Origin: Enterobacter mori
Lineage (GTDB): Bacteria; Pseudomonadota; Gammaproteobacteria; Enterobacterales; Enterobacteriaceae
Direction of reading: 5' to 3'
NCBI RefSeq assembly: GCF_025244905.1
Contig: NZ_CP104285.1
Span: 682,001 to 746,000 of the forward strand
DNA: 64,000 bases
The notes below the pieces were generated by a model. The model was not told where the DNA came from. It searched no databases and saw only the letters and a program-made list of their open reading frames with translations. Below are positions 25,045 to 34,572 of the stretch, piece after piece. Position numbers and translations under genes: made by a program. The number at the start of each line of letters is the position of its first letter. Position 1 is the first letter of the stretch.

Positions 25045-25740
25045 TTACTGCCCGTAGTAGGCCTTTGCACCGTGCTTGCGCAGGTAATGCTTATCCAGCA
25101 GGGTCTGCTGCATATCCGGCAGCTGCGGCGCCAGCTGGCGACAGAAAATCCCCATATAGGCGACCTCTTCGAGCACGATGGCGTTATGCACCGCGTCTTC
25201 GGCGTTTTTACCCCAGGCAAACGGGCCGTGGGAGTGCACCAGCACGCCGGGCATTTGCGCCGCGTCGATACCCTGTTTTTCGAAGGTTTCGACAATCACG
25301 TTCCCCGTTTCCCACTCGTACTCACCGTTGATCTCCGCATCGGTCATCAGACGCGTGCAGGGAATGGTTCCGTAAAAGTAGTCGGCGTGGGTGGTGCCGG
25401 TCGCCGGGATGGACTGACCCGCCTGCGCCCAGATGGTCGCGTGGCGCGAATGGGTATGCACAATCCCCCCGATGGTCGGGAAAGCCTGATACAGCAGGCG
25501 GTGGGTGGGCGTATCGGACGACGGTTTTTTGTTGCCTTCAACCACTTCACCCGTTTCGATGCTGACCACCACCATGTCTTCTGCGGTCATCAACGTGTAA
25601 TCCACGCCGGAAGGCTTAATCACGAACACGCCTTTTTCGCGGTCAACGGCGCTGACGTTGCCCCAGGTGAGTGTGACGAGGTTGTGTTTCGGCAGGGCCA
25701 GATTGGCGTCAAGCACCTGCTGCTTCAAAACTTCGAGCAT
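25045..25740 (-). CDS. araD: L-ribulose-5-phosphate 4-epimerase
   Basis: The ATG at 25740 ([10 protein letters not shown]) gives 231 residues, the E. coli length, and follows AAGGAGAACGTA; the frame stays open upstream through the BIME but without coding character. AraD is a class II aldolase-fold metalloenzyme that makes D-xylulose 5-phosphate. Zinc-binding His residues are in THSRHATIW and HSHGPFAWG, and the [10 protein letters not shown] segment is conserved. It is the last gene of araBAD; the araA-araD gap carries a BIME that may tune relative expression. Confidence 0.98.
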   Translation of the reverse strand: MLEVLKQQVLDANLALPKHNLVTLTWGNVSAVDREKGVFVIKPSGVDYTLMTAEDMVVVSIETGEVVEGNKKPSSDTPTHRLLYQAFPTIGGIVHTHSRHATIWAQAGQSIPATGTTHADYFYGTIPCTRLMTDAEINGEYEWETGNVIVETFEKQGIDAAQMPGVLVHSHGPFAWGKNAEDAVHNAIVLEEVAYMGIFCRQLAPQLPDMQQTLLDKHYLRKHGAKAYYGQ

Positions 25741-25752
25741 TACGTTCTCCTT

Positions 25753-25818
25753 GCCGGATGGCGCTTCGCTTATCCGGCCTACGGTTTTGTAGGCCCGGTA
25801 AACGCAGTGCCACCGGGC
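25753..25818. repeat. REP/BIME pair between araA and araD
   Basis: GCCGGATGGCGCTTCGCTTA... (25753-25782) is followed by the inverted GTAGGCCCGGTAAACGCAGT... unit to 25818. It fills almost the whole gap between the araA stop and the araD ribosome site and could act as a 3' mRNA shield for araBA. Confidence 0.85.
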
Positions 25819-25828
25819 ATTTCGTACT

Positions 25829-27331
25829 TTAGCGTTTTGAACCGTAATAGACTTCGTTCCAGCGCAGCGCGTCTTTGAAGGCGGGCAGGCGGGTATCGTT
25901 ATCAATCACCGTCAGCTCGATATCGTGCAGCTCGGCGAACTGGCGCATATCGTTCAGATCCAGCGCGTGGCTGAACACCGTGTGGTGAGCGCCACCGGCC
26001 AGGATCCAGGCTTCTGAGGCGGTTGGCAGGTCAGGCTGCGCTTTCCACAGGGCGTTGGCGACCGGCAGTTTCGGCAGGGAGTGCGGCGTTTCAACCGCAT
26101 CGACGCAGTTCACCAGCAGGCGGAAACGATCGCCCAGATCGATCAGGCTGGCGTTGATGGCCGGGCCCGTACGGGTGTTGAAGATCAGACGCGCCGGATC
26201 GGCTTTTCCGCCGATGCCGAGATACTGCACGTCAAGGATCGGTTTTTCTTCGACGGCAATAGAAGGGCACACTTCCAGCATGTGCGAGCCGAGCACCAGG
26301 TCGTTGCCGTTTTCGAAGTGGTAGGTGTAGTCCTCCATAAAGGAGGTGCCGCCCTGCAGACCGGTCGACATCACCTTCATGATGCGAAGCAGAGCGGCAG
26401 TTTTCCAGTCGCCTTCGCCCGCAAAGCCATAGCCCTGCTGCATCAGACGTTGTACCGCCAGGCCCGGCAGCTGTTTCAGGCCGTGGAGGTCTTCAAAGGT
26501 GGTAGTAAAGGCGTGGAAGCCGCCCTGCTCCAGGAAGCGCTTCATGCCCAGCTCGATGCGCGCCGCATCCAGCACGTTCTGGCGCTTGTCGCCGTTAATT
26601 TGTGCCGCAGGCGTCAGGCGGTAGCTGCTTTCATACTCGTCCACCAGCGCGCTTACGTCGCCGTCGCTGATTTCATTCACCACCTGCACCAGGTCGCCCA
26701 CGGCCCAGGTATTCACGGAGAAGCCGAACTTGATTTGCGCCGCGACTTTATCGCCGTCGGTCACCGCCACTTCACGCATGTTGTCACCGAAACGCACCAC
26801 TTTCAGGTGGCGGGTATCCTGCTTAGAGACCGCCTGACGCATCCAGGATCCGATACGCTGTTGCGCCTTGCCATCCTGCCAGTGGCCGGTCACCACTGCG
26901 TGCTGCTGGCGCATACGCGCGCCGATGAAGCCGAACTCGCGGCCGCCGTGCGCGGTCTGGTTCAGGTTCATAAAGTCCATGTCGATGCTGTCCCACGGCA
27001 GGGAGGCGTTGAATTGGGTATGGAACTGCAGCAGCGGTTTGTTGAGAATAGACAGGCCGTTGATCCACATTTTTGCTGGTGAGAAGGTGTGCAGCCACAC
27101 CACCAGACCTGCGCATTTCTCGTCGTAGTTGGCGTCGCGGCAGATGTGAGTAATTTCGTCCGGCGTTGTGCCCAGCGGTTTCAGCACCAGTTTGCACGGC
27201 AGTTTAGCTTCCGCGTTCAGCGCGTTAACGACGTGCTCCGCGTGTTTCGTTACCTGCTGCAGCGCTTCCGGTCCGTACAGATGCTGGCTGCCAATCACAA
27301 ACCACACTTCATAGTTATTAAAAATGGTCAT
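25829..27331 (-). CDS. araA: L-arabinose isomerase
   Basis: The product has 500 residues, as in E. coli. It converts L-arabinose to L-ribulose with Mn2+. Two adjacent ATG codons are possible; the second (27331) is chosen because AAGGA then sits at a normal distance and the protein begins [11 protein letters not shown]. Family segments include [10 protein letters not shown], the metal-ligand region [30 protein letters not shown] and AGGAHHTVF. It is 10 nt downstream of araB. Confidence 0.98.
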   Translation of the reverse strand: MTIFNNYEVWFVIGSQHLYGPEALQQVTKHAEHVVNALNAEAKLPCKLVLKPLGTTPDEITHICRDANYDEKCAGLVVWLHTFSPAKMWINGLSILNKPLLQFHTQFNASLPWDSIDMDFMNLNQTAHGGREFGFIGARMRQQHAVVTGHWQDGKAQQRIGSWMRQAVSKQDTRHLKVVRFGDNMREVAVTDGDKVAAQIKFGFSVNTWAVGDLVQVVNEISDGDVSALVDEYESSYRLTPAAQINGDKRQNVLDAARIELGMKRFLEQGGFHAFTTTFEDLHGLKQLPGLAVQRLMQQGYGFAGEGDWKTAALLRIMKVMSTGLQGGTSFMEDYTYHFENGNDLVLGSHMLEVCPSIAVEEKPILDVQYLGIGGKADPARLIFNTRTGPAINASLIDLGDRFRLLVNCVDAVETPHSLPKLPVANALWKAQPDLPTASEAWILAGGAHHTVFSHALDLNDMRQFAELHDIELTVIDNDTRLPAFKDALRWNEVYYGSKR

Positions 27332-27341
27332 CATCGTGTCC

Positions 27342-29051
27342 TTAATGGGTCAGGGTTGCCGTGGTGTCCGCGGTGCTTTTGGCCGGGGCGGCGACAGGGA
27401 GATAGTGAAGTTCGGCGCTTTTTGCCCATTGCTGGTAGCGCTGATAAAGCTGTTCGAAGCGTTGCGCCTGCTGGGTACGCGGCTGAAGGGTGTTTTCGAC
27501 GGCGCTCGCCATATGCTGCTGCGCGGTCGGGATGTCAGCATGAACGCCTGCGGCCACGGCCGCGAAAATCGCCGCGCCCAGCGCACAGCATTGATCGGAG
27601 GCCACAATCTGCAGCGGACGGTTCAGTACGTCGCAGCAGGCCTGCATGATCACCGGGTTTTTGCGGGCGATACCGCCCAGCGCCATGACGTTATTCACGT
27701 CGATGCCCTGCTCGGTGAAGCACTCCATAATGGCGCGGGCACCGAAGGCCGTTGCGGCAATCAGACCGCCAAACAGCGCAGGCGCGTCAGTTGCCAGGTT
27801 GAGATCGGTAATCACCCCTTTCAGACGCTGGTTGGCGAACGGCGTGCGACGACCGTTAAACCAGTCCAGCACCACCGGGAGGTGATCGAGTGACGGGTTT
27901 TTTGCCCAGGCTTCGGTGAGCTGCGGTAAAAGCTGCTTTTTGCTCCCGGCTATCTGGGTTTTCAGTTCAGGATGCGCCGCCGCCAGCTGGTCCAGCGGCC
28001 AGCCCAGCACGCGGCCAAACCAGGCGTAGATATCGCCAAACGCGGACTGACCGGCTTCGAGGCCAATAAAGTCCGGCACCACGCTGCCGTCCACCTGGCC
28101 GCAGATGCCTTTTACCGCACGGTCGCCGACGCTGGCTTTATCCGCCGTCAGGATGTCGCAGGTGGAGGTGCCGATGACTTTCACCAGGGTGTTTGGCTGC
28201 GCACCCGCGCCCACTGCGCCCATATGGCAGTCAAACGCACCGCCGGAGATCGCCACGTTCTGCGGCAGGCCCAGGCGTTTCGCCCACTCTTCGCAGAGGG
28301 TGCCGACCGGAATATCGGCGGTGAAGGTGTCGGTAAACAGCGGGTAAGTCAGGTTCTTGTTGATAATTGGGTCGAGTTCATCGAAGAACGCAGCCGGAGG
28401 CAGGCCGCCCCAGCTTTCATGCCACAGGGATTTATGCCCGGCGCTGCAGCGGCCGCGGCGGATATCCTGCGGGCGAGTGGTGCCGGAGAGCAGGGCAGGC
28501 ACCCAGTCGCACAGCTCAATCCACGATGCGGCGGCCTGAGCCACCGAGGCGTCTGAACGGGTAACGTGCAGGATCTTGGCCCAGAACCACTCGCTGGAGT
28601 AGATCCCGCCGATGTAGCGCGAGTAGTCAGCTTTGCCCGGCTGATGGCACAGGCGGGTAATGGCTTCGGCCTCCTCCACGGCGGTATGATCTTTCCACAG
28701 CACGAACATGGCGTTCGGGTTGTCGGCGAACTCCGGGCGCAGCGCCAGCACGCGGCCTTCGGCATCCACCGGGGCAGGCGTGGAGCCAGTGCTGTCGACG
28801 CCAATCCCCACTATCTCCGCCCGCTGGGCGTCGGTCAGTTCCGCCAGGACGGTTTTGATCGCCGCTTCCATCGACTCGATGTAGTCACGCGGGTGGTGGC
28901 GGAACTGGTTGTTCGGCGCATCGCAGTAGCGCCCCTCTTGCCAGCGCGGGTACCACTCAACGCTGGTTGCTATCTCCTGGCCGGACGTACAGTCCACTGC
29001 CAGCGCGCGAACCGAATCGCTGCCAAAATCGAGGCCAATCGCAATTGCCAT
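27342..29051 (-). CDS. araB: Ribulokinase
   Basis: This 569-residue FGGY-family kinase (E. coli AraB has 566) phosphorylates L-ribulose with ATP. The N-terminal phosphate-binding motif [15 protein letters not shown], the substrate-region [14 protein letters not shown] and the C-terminal ATP motif [14 protein letters not shown] are visible. It is the first gene of araBAD, with the AraC/CRP control region and pBAD immediately upstream. The C-terminus is slightly longer than in E. coli ([13 protein letters not shown]). Confidence 0.98.
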   Translation of the reverse strand: MAIAIGLDFGSDSVRALAVDCTSGQEIATSVEWYPRWQEGRYCDAPNNQFRHHPRDYIESMEAAIKTVLAELTDAQRAEIVGIGVDSTGSTPAPVDAEGRVLALRPEFADNPNAMFVLWKDHTAVEEAEAITRLCHQPGKADYSRYIGGIYSSEWFWAKILHVTRSDASVAQAAASWIELCDWVPALLSGTTRPQDIRRGRCSAGHKSLWHESWGGLPPAAFFDELDPIINKNLTYPLFTDTFTADIPVGTLCEEWAKRLGLPQNVAISGGAFDCHMGAVGAGAQPNTLVKVIGTSTCDILTADKASVGDRAVKGICGQVDGSVVPDFIGLEAGQSAFGDIYAWFGRVLGWPLDQLAAAHPELKTQIAGSKKQLLPQLTEAWAKNPSLDHLPVVLDWFNGRRTPFANQRLKGVITDLNLATDAPALFGGLIAATAFGARAIMECFTEQGIDVNNVMALGGIARKNPVIMQACCDVLNRPLQIVASDQCCALGAAIFAAVAAGVHADIPTAQQHMASAVENTLQPRTQQAQRFEQLYQRYQQWAKSAELHYLPVAAPAKSTADTTATLTH

Positions 29052-29084
29052 GGTGTTGCTCCATCAAAAAACAGGTATGGAAGA

Positions 29085-29114
29085 ACATTAGAGACTGAGG
29101 GCGAAAATCGTCAG
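29085..29114 (-). promoter_or_regulatory. pBAD core promoter
   Basis: On the minus strand CTGACG (29114-29109) and TAATGT (29090-29085) are separated by 18 bp. The weak -35 overlaps the end of araI2, as in E. coli, so AraC bound at I2 can touch RNA polymerase. The E. coli -10 is TACTGT. Confidence 0.85.
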
Positions 29115-29148
29115 GCAGGATCCGCTAATCTTATGGACTAAATTGCTG
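29111..29148 (-). promoter_or_regulatory. araI1 and araI2 AraC half-sites
   Basis: On the minus strand I1 reads CAGCAATTTAGTCCATA (29148-29132) and I2 reads TAGCGGATCCTGCCTGA (29127-29111), direct repeats separated by four bases (AGAT). Both match the E. coli sites closely, I1 with its AGC...TCCATA signature. Arabinose-bound AraC occupies both and activates pBAD. Confidence 0.92.
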
Positions 29149-29161
29149 TTACGATTGAAAG

Positions 29162-29177
29162 TGTGACGCCGTGCAAA
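29162..29177 (+). promoter_or_regulatory. CRP site between araI1 and araO1
   Basis: TGTGACGCCGTGCAAA matches the left CRP half perfectly and resembles the E. coli ara CRP site in sequence and position. It should bring cAMP-CRP activation to pBAD and help open the repression loop. Confidence 0.85.
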
Positions 29178-29183
29178 TATTCA

Positions 29184-29224
29184 ATGTGGACATTTCTGCC
29201 GCACTTATAGACACTTTTGTTACT
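29184..29224 (+). promoter_or_regulatory. araO1 operator and araC promoter region
   Basis: The segment ATGTGGACATTTCTGCCG followed by TATAGACACTTTTGTTAC corresponds to the two O1 half-sites where AraC represses its own promoter in E. coli. The divergent araC promoter is expected to overlap it. Confidence 0.75.
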
Positions 29225-29342
29225 GCTTATCTACCAGCGATGGCGGAGAAATCAGGGGAGAAGGCTGAAACATGGCGGACGTAAAAGAGGCGTGATGTTT
29301 TTTAGAACGTTTCGCAGGCCATTTTTATACTGCTTTTAACGA

Positions 29343-29359
29343 TATGGACAAATGGTTTC
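29343..29359 (-). promoter_or_regulatory. araO2 AraC half-site (DNA-loop partner of araI1)
   Basis: The minus strand reads GAAACCATTTGTCCATA, carrying the TCCATA half of the AraC consensus and matching E. coli araO2 (CCAATTGTCCATA). Its centre is 211 bp from that of araI1, the spacing known for the E. coli repression loop. It lies 28 bp before the araC start. Confidence 0.85.
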
Positions 29360-29387
29360 CTTCGGGAGCGCCGGGAGAACTGAATCT

Positions 29388-30233
29388 ATGGCCGAAACGC
29401 AAAACGATCCCCTCCTGCCGGGCTATTCGTTTAACGCCCATCTGGTAGCGGGCCTGACCCCCATTGAGGCTGAGGGCTATCTCGATTTCTATGTCGACCG
29501 GCCGCTCGGAATGAAAGGGTATATTTTGAACCTTACCGTGCGTGGAGAAGGGGTCATAAAAAACGGCGATCAGCAGTTCATTTGCCGCCCCGGCGATATG
29601 CTGCTGTTCCCGCCGGGGGAGATCCACCACTACGGACGCCACCCGGATGCCAAAGAGTGGTATCACCAGTGGGTTTACTTCCGCCCGCGCGCCTACTGGC
29701 AGGAGTGGCTTTCGTGGCCCGCCATTTTTGCGCATACCGGCTTTTATCGCCCGGATGAGATGCATCTGGCGCAGTTTCGCGAGCTGTTTGCCCAGATTAT
29801 TGAGGCGGGACAGGCGGGCGGGCGCTACGCCGAACTGCTGGCGATTAACCTGCTTGAGCAGGTGCTGCTGCGCCGCATGGAAGCGATCAATGAATCGCTT
29901 AACCCGCCGCTGGATAACCGCGTCCGCGACGCCTGCCAGTACATCAGCGACCACCTCGCCGACAGCCAGTTTGATATTGCCAGCGTCGCCCAGCACGTTT
30001 GCCTGTCGCCTTCACGTCTGTCGCATCTGTTCCGCCAGCAGCTTGGCGTGAGCGTGCTGAGCTGGCGCGAGGATCAGCGCATCAGCCAGGCGAAGCTGCT
30101 GCTCAGCACCACCCGAATGCCTATTGCCACCGTGGGGCGTAACGTGGGCTTCGAAGATCAGCTCTATTTCTCTCGCGTATTTAAAAAATGCACCGGGGCC
30201 AGCCCGAGCGAATTCCGTGCGGGATGTGAATAA
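29388..30233 (+). CDS. araC: Arabinose-responsive transcription regulator
   Basis: The ATG at 29388 ([12 protein letters not shown]) follows GGGAGAA; an upstream in-frame ATG at 29352 falls inside araO2 and is unlikely. The product has 281 residues, the Salmonella length, lacking the 11-residue C-terminal tail of E. coli AraC. The N-terminal arm and cupin arabinose/dimer domain (about 1-170, with [12 protein letters not shown]) are followed by an AraC/XylS double helix-turn-helix ([16 protein letters not shown] and [16 protein letters not shown]). It represses by looping O2-I1 and activates araBAD with arabinose. Confidence 0.98.
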   Translation: MAETQNDPLLPGYSFNAHLVAGLTPIEAEGYLDFYVDRPLGMKGYILNLTVRGEGVIKNGDQQFICRPGDMLLFPPGEIHHYGRHPDAKEWYHQWVYFRPRAYWQEWLSWPAIFAHTGFYRPDEMHLAQFRELFAQIIEAGQAGGRYAELLAINLLEQVLLRRMEAINESLNPPLDNRVRDACQYISDHLADSQFDIASVAQHVCLSPSRLSHLFRQQLGVSVLSWREDQRISQAKLLLSTTRMPIATVGRNVGFEDQLYFSRVFKKCTGASPSEFRAGCE

Positions 30234-30351
30234 ACGGTAAACATTCAGGTGAACTTCAGGAGCATCTTGTAAACTATTCAGACAATTGATGCCTTGACGC
30301 GGTGCGGGGCGCTAAGCAGAATCGCTGATTCGTTTTCTGACCGGAATAGTT

Positions 30352-31119
30352 ATGCAGGCATTGCTGGAACACTTTATTACCCAGTCCGTCATGTACTCGC
30401 TCATCGCCGTAGCGCTGGTGGCGTTTCTGGAATCGCTGGCGCTGGTTGGGCTGATCCTGCCCGGCACCGTGATGATGGCAGGGCTTGGCGCACTTATCGG
30501 CAGCGGTGAGGTTAATTTCTGGCAGGCGTGGATGGCCGGGATTATCGGCTGTTTACTCGGGGACTGGATCTCCTTCTGGCTCGGCTGGCGCTTTAAGAAG
30601 CCGCTGCACCGCTGGTCGTTCATGAAAAAGAACAAGGCCCTGCTGGATAAGACCGAGCATGCGCTGCACCAGCACAGTATGTTTACCATCCTCGTCGGCC
30701 GCTTTGTCGGGCCAACGCGTCCGCTGGTGCCGATGGTGGCGGGGATGCTGGATCTGCCCGTTGCGAAATTCGTGGTGCCGAACATTATCGGCTGCGTCTT
30801 CTGGCCGCCGTTTTACTTCCTGCCCGGCATCCTGGCCGGAGCGGCAATTGATATTCCTGACGGAATGCAAAGCGGCGAATTTAAGTGGCTGCTGCTAGGC
30901 ACGGCGGTACTGCTATGGCTGGCGGTCTGGCTCTGCTGGCGGCTATGGCGCAGTGCGAAGGCAAATGTCGATCGCCTGACGCGCTATCTTCCGCGTACGC
31001 GCCTGCTCTGGCTGGCTCCGTTAACGCTGGGTGTGGCTGTCGTGGCGCTGGTGGCGCTGATTCGCCATCCGCTGATGCCGGTGTACGGTGAGATTTTATT
31101 AAAAGTGGTGAGCCGTTAA
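30352..31119 (+). CDS. yabI: DedA-family inner-membrane protein
   Basis: The product has 255 residues (E. coli YabI 254). DedA/SNARE-associated proteins are thought to be lipid scramblases or transporters linked to proton motive force and envelope homeostasis. The family signature is clear: re-entrant GLILPGTVMMAG near residue 35, FxGRFxGPTRPLVPMVAG near 118-135, and several further membrane segments. It is monocistronic; a short CCCTCTCC hairpin separates it from convergent thiQ. The 118-bp gap from araC should hold its promoter. Confidence 0.95.
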   Translation: MQALLEHFITQSVMYSLIAVALVAFLESLALVGLILPGTVMMAGLGALIGSGEVNFWQAWMAGIIGCLLGDWISFWLGWRFKKPLHRWSFMKKNKALLDKTEHALHQHSMFTILVGRFVGPTRPLVPMVAGMLDLPVAKFVVPNIIGCVFWPPFYFLPGILAGAAIDIPDGMQSGEFKWLLLGTAVLLWLAVWLCWRLWRSAKANVDRLTRYLPRTRLLWLAPLTLGVAVVALVALIRHPLMPVYGEILLKVVSR

Positions 31120-31127
31120 GGTGTTCT

Positions 31128-31147
31128 CCCTCTCCTGTGGGAGAGGG
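31128..31147. terminator. Hairpin between convergent yabI and thiQ
   Basis: CCCTCTCC (31128-31135) pairs with GGAGAGGG (31140-31147) around a TGTG loop. The stem matches the arms of the larger folA-apaH repeat, so the same dispersed palindrome fills two convergent junctions. There is no T-run, so termination strength is uncertain. Confidence 0.6.
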
Positions 31148-31149
31148 CA

Positions 31150-31851
31150 TCAGACCTCACGAATACCTAAAAGTGAAGACGCCCCCGCCCTACCACTCAG
31201 CAGTTCTTCTGTTTTTCCATCCCACAAAATACGCCCTTCGGCAATCACCACCGATCTCGGCGCAATCCGCGCGGCATCCTCAATACTGTGCGACACCATC
31301 AGCATCGTCAGCTGCTGGCGCTTGCAGACGTCCTGCACCAGGGCGAGCATCTCCTGACGTAGCGCGGGATCGAGCGCAGAAAAGGGTTCATCCAGCAACA
31401 GCACCGGCTGCGCGCGCACCAGACAGCGTGCCAGCGCCACGCGCTGACGCTGACCGCCGGAAAGCTCACCCGGCAGCCTGTCGATGAACTCGGTGATCCC
31501 CATTTGCGCGGCAATACTCTCCAGCTTTTGGCGCTGGGCGTCGTTCAGCTTGAGTCCCGGATGCATTCCCAGCGCGATGTTTTGTCGCACCGTCAGATGG
31601 TTAAAGAGGTTGTTTTCCTGAAACAGCATCGAGACCGGACGCTTTGCCGGCGGAGTTCGGGTATGGTCCTGGTTTTCAATCACGATCGATCCGCTCGCCG
31701 GTTGCAGAAAACCGGCAATCAAATTAAGCAGCGTACTTTTCCCCGCGCCGCTTGGGCCAAGCACGGCAATCATCTCCCCCTGACGCACGGAGAGCGTGAA
31801 GCGCATCGGCAAATGCTGGTAAAGCCAGGTTACATCAGTCAGTTCTAACAT
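31150..31851 (-). CDS. thiQ: Thiamine/TPP ABC transporter ATP-binding protein
   Basis: The ATG at 31851 ([11 protein letters not shown]) gives 233 residues (E. coli 232); upstream codons overlap thiP and are not conserved. The complete ABC ATPase set is present: Walker [11 protein letters not shown]-loop in LFQENN, signature LSGGQRQR, Walker [12 protein letters not shown] and switch His in VSHS. It powers ThiBPQ import of thiamine and its phosphates. It overlaps thiP by 17 bases. Confidence 0.97.
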   Translation of the reverse strand: MLELTDVTWLYQHLPMRFTLSVRQGEMIAVLGPSGAGKSTLLNLIAGFLQPASGSIVIENQDHTRTPPAKRPVSMLFQENNLFNHLTVRQNIALGMHPGLKLNDAQRQKLESIAAQMGITEFIDRLPGELSGGQRQRVALARCLVRAQPVLLLDEPFSALDPALRQEMLALVQDVCKRQQLTMLMVSHSIEDAARIAPRSVVIAEGRILWDGKTEELLSGRAGASSLLGIREV

Positions 31852-33445
31852 CACGCCCCGGAAGTTTTTCGATAACGGTGAATAACGCAAAGCACAGCAG
31901 CAGCAGTAAGAGTGCAGTGACGGCACCATCCTGGCTGCGGTAGGAGCCAATTTGCTGGTAAAGCCAGAACGGCAGGGTGCGGAAGTCTTCATTACCGAAG
32001 AGTGCCACCACGCCAAAATCGCCAATCGACAACACGCAGGCAAAGGCCAGCGCCTGGGCGAGCGGACGTTTCAGGGCGCGGAGTTCCACCACTTTCAGCC
32101 GCTGCCAGCCCTGCATACCCAGCGACTGACACAGCAAACTGTAGCGGCTGTTCACGTCGCGCATCGGATTTTCCAGCACCTTGAGCGCGTAAGGGATAGC
32201 CATCAGTGCGTTGGTGAAAATCACAATGCCGTCGGCGCTTTCCGGCAGACCGATGGTGCTGTTGAACAATAAAAAGAAGCCCGTCGCCAGCACGATGCCC
32301 GGCATCGCCAGAATCAACATGCCCGTCAGCTCCAGCATTTGCCCGGCTTTTTCCGCCTGGCGAGCGTAGAGTTCACGGCTGCTCCACAGCAGCATCATGG
32401 TCAGGAGGACGCACAGTAAACCTGCCCCCAGCGCGATACGCAGCGAGGTCCAGGTAGCTTGCCAGAGGACGGGCTGTTGCAGGACGGACATGAGATTAAG
32501 GTTAAGCCCGTCAACGATAACGGCCATCAGCGGCGGCAGCAGTAGCAGAAGCGCCAGCGCGATAAGGATGACATCGGCGACGCGGCTGTGCAGGCTGTCC
32601 TGCGGATCGCGCCAGCCGGCTATCTGATTACTGCCGGGAGGAAGGGCTTTACTCAGCCGCTGGCTCAACAGCACCAGTACCAGACAGCACGTCATCTGGA
32701 CTATCGCCAGCAGCGCGGCGCGACCGGGATCGTAGTCGTAACTCAGCGCCTGGTAAATCGCCAGCTCGATGGTGGTGGCCTGCGGCCCGCCGCCGAGTGA
32801 CAGCACGGTGGCAAAGCTGGCGAAGCAGAGCATGAAGATTAATGCCGCCACGGGTGGGATCTGGCGGCGCAGCCACGGCCATTCGACAAAGCGGAAGAAT
32901 GACCAGCCGCGCATGCCAAGCTGAGCGGCAATCTGGCGTTGTTCGCCGGGAATGTTTTCCAGCGCCTGCAAAAAGAGGCGCGTTGCCATCGGCATATTGA
33001 AAAACACGTGCGCCAGCAGAATGCCCTGCAGGCCGTAAGGAGAGAAGGTCCATTCCAGACCAAGCTGGGCGAACAGCGACGCCAGCCAGCCCTGGCGACC
33101 GTAAACGCTCAGAATACCAAATACCGCCACCAGCACGGGCAGGATCAGCGTCATGGCGCACAGGCGCAGCAGCGCCTGCCTGCCGGGAAAACGCCGCCGA
33201 TACAGTGCTCGCGCCAGAAAAATGGCCGGGATCGCCGAGAGCAGGGCAGAGAGAAACGCCTGCCAGAAGGAGAACCGGATCACGTGCCAGAGGTAGCTGT
33301 CGTGCCAGAGGGCAAACAGGTCACTCTCCGGCGCGTTAAACCACAGTGCAAGGAATGCCCCCAGGCTGACCGCCACCATCAGCAGGGCGGCGAGCAGACC
33401 GGGGATTAACCAGCCGGGAATCAACGGCTGACGGCGCGTTGCCAT
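31835..33445 (-). CDS. thiP: Thiamine/TPP ABC transporter permease
   Basis: The product has 536 residues and about twelve hydrophobic segments in two homologous halves, typical of fused permeases of the Fe3+/thiamine class. Two EAA-type cytoplasmic loops can be seen (around [20 protein letters not shown] in the first half and [18 protein letters not shown] in the second), which dock onto ThiQ. It overlaps thiB by 25 bases upstream and thiQ downstream, so all three are translationally linked. Confidence 0.97.
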   Translation of the reverse strand: MATRRQPLIPGWLIPGLLAALLMVAVSLGAFLALWFNAPESDLFALWHDSYLWHVIRFSFWQAFLSALLSAIPAIFLARALYRRRFPGRQALLRLCAMTLILPVLVAVFGILSVYGRQGWLASLFAQLGLEWTFSPYGLQGILLAHVFFNMPMATRLFLQALENIPGEQRQIAAQLGMRGWSFFRFVEWPWLRRQIPPVAALIFMLCFASFATVLSLGGGPQATTIELAIYQALSYDYDPGRAALLAIVQMTCCLVLVLLSQRLSKALPPGSNQIAGWRDPQDSLHSRVADVILIALALLLLLPPLMAVIVDGLNLNLMSVLQQPVLWQATWTSLRIALGAGLLCVLLTMMLLWSSRELYARQAEKAGQMLELTGMLILAMPGIVLATGFFLLFNSTIGLPESADGIVIFTNALMAIPYALKVLENPMRDVNSRYSLLCQSLGMQGWQRLKVVELRALKRPLAQALAFACVLSIGDFGVVALFGNEDFRTLPFWLYQQIGSYRSQDGAVTALLLLLLCFALFTVIEKLPGRDVRTD

Positions 33446-34404
33446 TCACTTACCCATGCAGCACGCTGCGCGGCGACCTGCTGCGGTGTAAACTCCAGCG
33501 AGGTTGTTGGTTTGGTCAACTGCTCGAAACCTGCTGGCAGCGCAACGTTAGTGACCGGATACATCCAGTTGCCCGCTGGAATGGCGTTCTGAAACGCCGG
33601 TGAAACCATAAATTTCAGGAACTTCTCGGCTAGTTCCGGCTGTTTGCTGGCGGCGGTACGCGCTGCCACTTCCACCTGCAGGTAGTGACCTTCAGCAAAA
33701 TTCGCCGCAGCGTAGTTGTCTTTCTTCTCGGCGATGATGTGGTAGGCCGGAGAGGTGGTGTAGCTCAGCACCAGGTCGCTTTCACCTTTCAGGAACAGGC
33801 CATAGGCTTCGCTCCAGCCTTTGGTCACGGTGACGGTTTTGGCGGCCAGTTTTTGCCACGCTTCCGGTGCTTTATCCCCATAGACCTTTTGCATCCACAG
33901 CAGCAGGCCCAGCCCCGGCGTACTGGTACGCGGGTCTTCATAAATCACGCGCCACTTCTGGTCACTTTCGACCAGCTCTTTCAGGCTCTTCGGCGGGTTT
34001 TTCAGCTTGTTCTTGTCATAGACGAAAGCAAAGTAGCCGTAGTCGAACGGCACAAAGGTGTCGTTTTTCCAGCCGCCCGGCAAGTTAACGGCATCTGCCG
34101 CCACGCCGCTTTTGGCAAACAGTTTGGTTTGCGAGGCGGCTTCCAGCAGGTTGTTATCCAGCCCGAGCACTACATCAGCCTTGCTGTTTTTCCCTTCCAT
34201 GCGCAGGCGGTTGAGCAGCGACACGCCATCTTCCAGCGCGACGAACTTCAGCTCGCAGTCACAGTCAGCTTCAAAGGCTTTTTTGACTACCGGGCCAGGG
34301 CCCCAGTCGGCAGAGAAGGAGTCATAGGTGTAGACCGTCAGGACGGGTTTGGCAAAAGCAGGCAGCGCAAACAGCGCCAGCAGAGGAAGAACGTTTTTTA
34401 ACAC
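33421..34404 (-). CDS. thiB: Periplasmic thiamine/TPP-binding protein
   Basis: A GTG start at 34404, seven bases after GAGG, gives 327 residues, the E. coli TbpA length; the frame extends upstream through the riboswitch but is not coding there. A signal peptide ends about FA18-K. The mature protein is a type II periplasmic binding protein beginning KPVLTVYTYDSF. It delivers thiamine, TMP and TPP to ThiPQ. A TPP riboswitch precedes it, so expression falls when TPP is plentiful. Confidence 0.96.
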   Translation of the reverse strand: MLKNVLPLLALFALPAFAKPVLTVYTYDSFSADWGPGPVVKKAFEADCDCELKFVALEDGVSLLNRLRMEGKNSKADVVLGLDNNLLEAASQTKLFAKSGVAADAVNLPGGWKNDTFVPFDYGYFAFVYDKNKLKNPPKSLKELVESDQKWRVIYEDPRTSTPGLGLLLWMQKVYGDKAPEAWQKLAAKTVTVTKGWSEAYGLFLKGESDLVLSYTTSPAYHIIAEKKDNYAAANFAEGHYLQVEVAARTAASKQPELAEKFLKFMVSPAFQNAIPAGNWMYPVTNVALPAGFEQLTKPTTSLEFTPQQVAAQRAAWVSEWQRAVSR

Positions 34405-34448
34405 TTTGCACCTCAAAGTTGAGTGGCAAAGGATTTTGAGCGACAGCC

Positions 34449-34533
34449 TCAAATCCCTTCGCCGGCGTTATCCGGATCAGGTTCGACGGGTATTATCTCA
34501 GCGCACATCTGTGATGCAGCACCCCGTTGAGAA
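34449..34533 (-). promoter_or_regulatory. TPP riboswitch (THI element) upstream of thiB
   Basis: On the minus strand the aptamer landmarks occur in order: ACGGGGTGC, GCTGAGATAATACCCG, and ACCTGATCCGGATAACG followed by GCGAAGGGA. These are the conserved P2-P5 pieces of the thi-box. It ends about 45 nt before the thiB GTG, so regulation probably masks the ribosome site. In E. coli the same region yields the SroA RNA. Confidence 0.95.
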
Positions 34534-34572
34534 CGGCGCTATTGTAATGATTTGGTGAATATTACGAAAGCG

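Noticed and set aside
31852..32043. 64-codon N-terminal extension of ThiQ
   Set aside because: It lies wholly within thiP in another frame, and family members start at MLxLTD.
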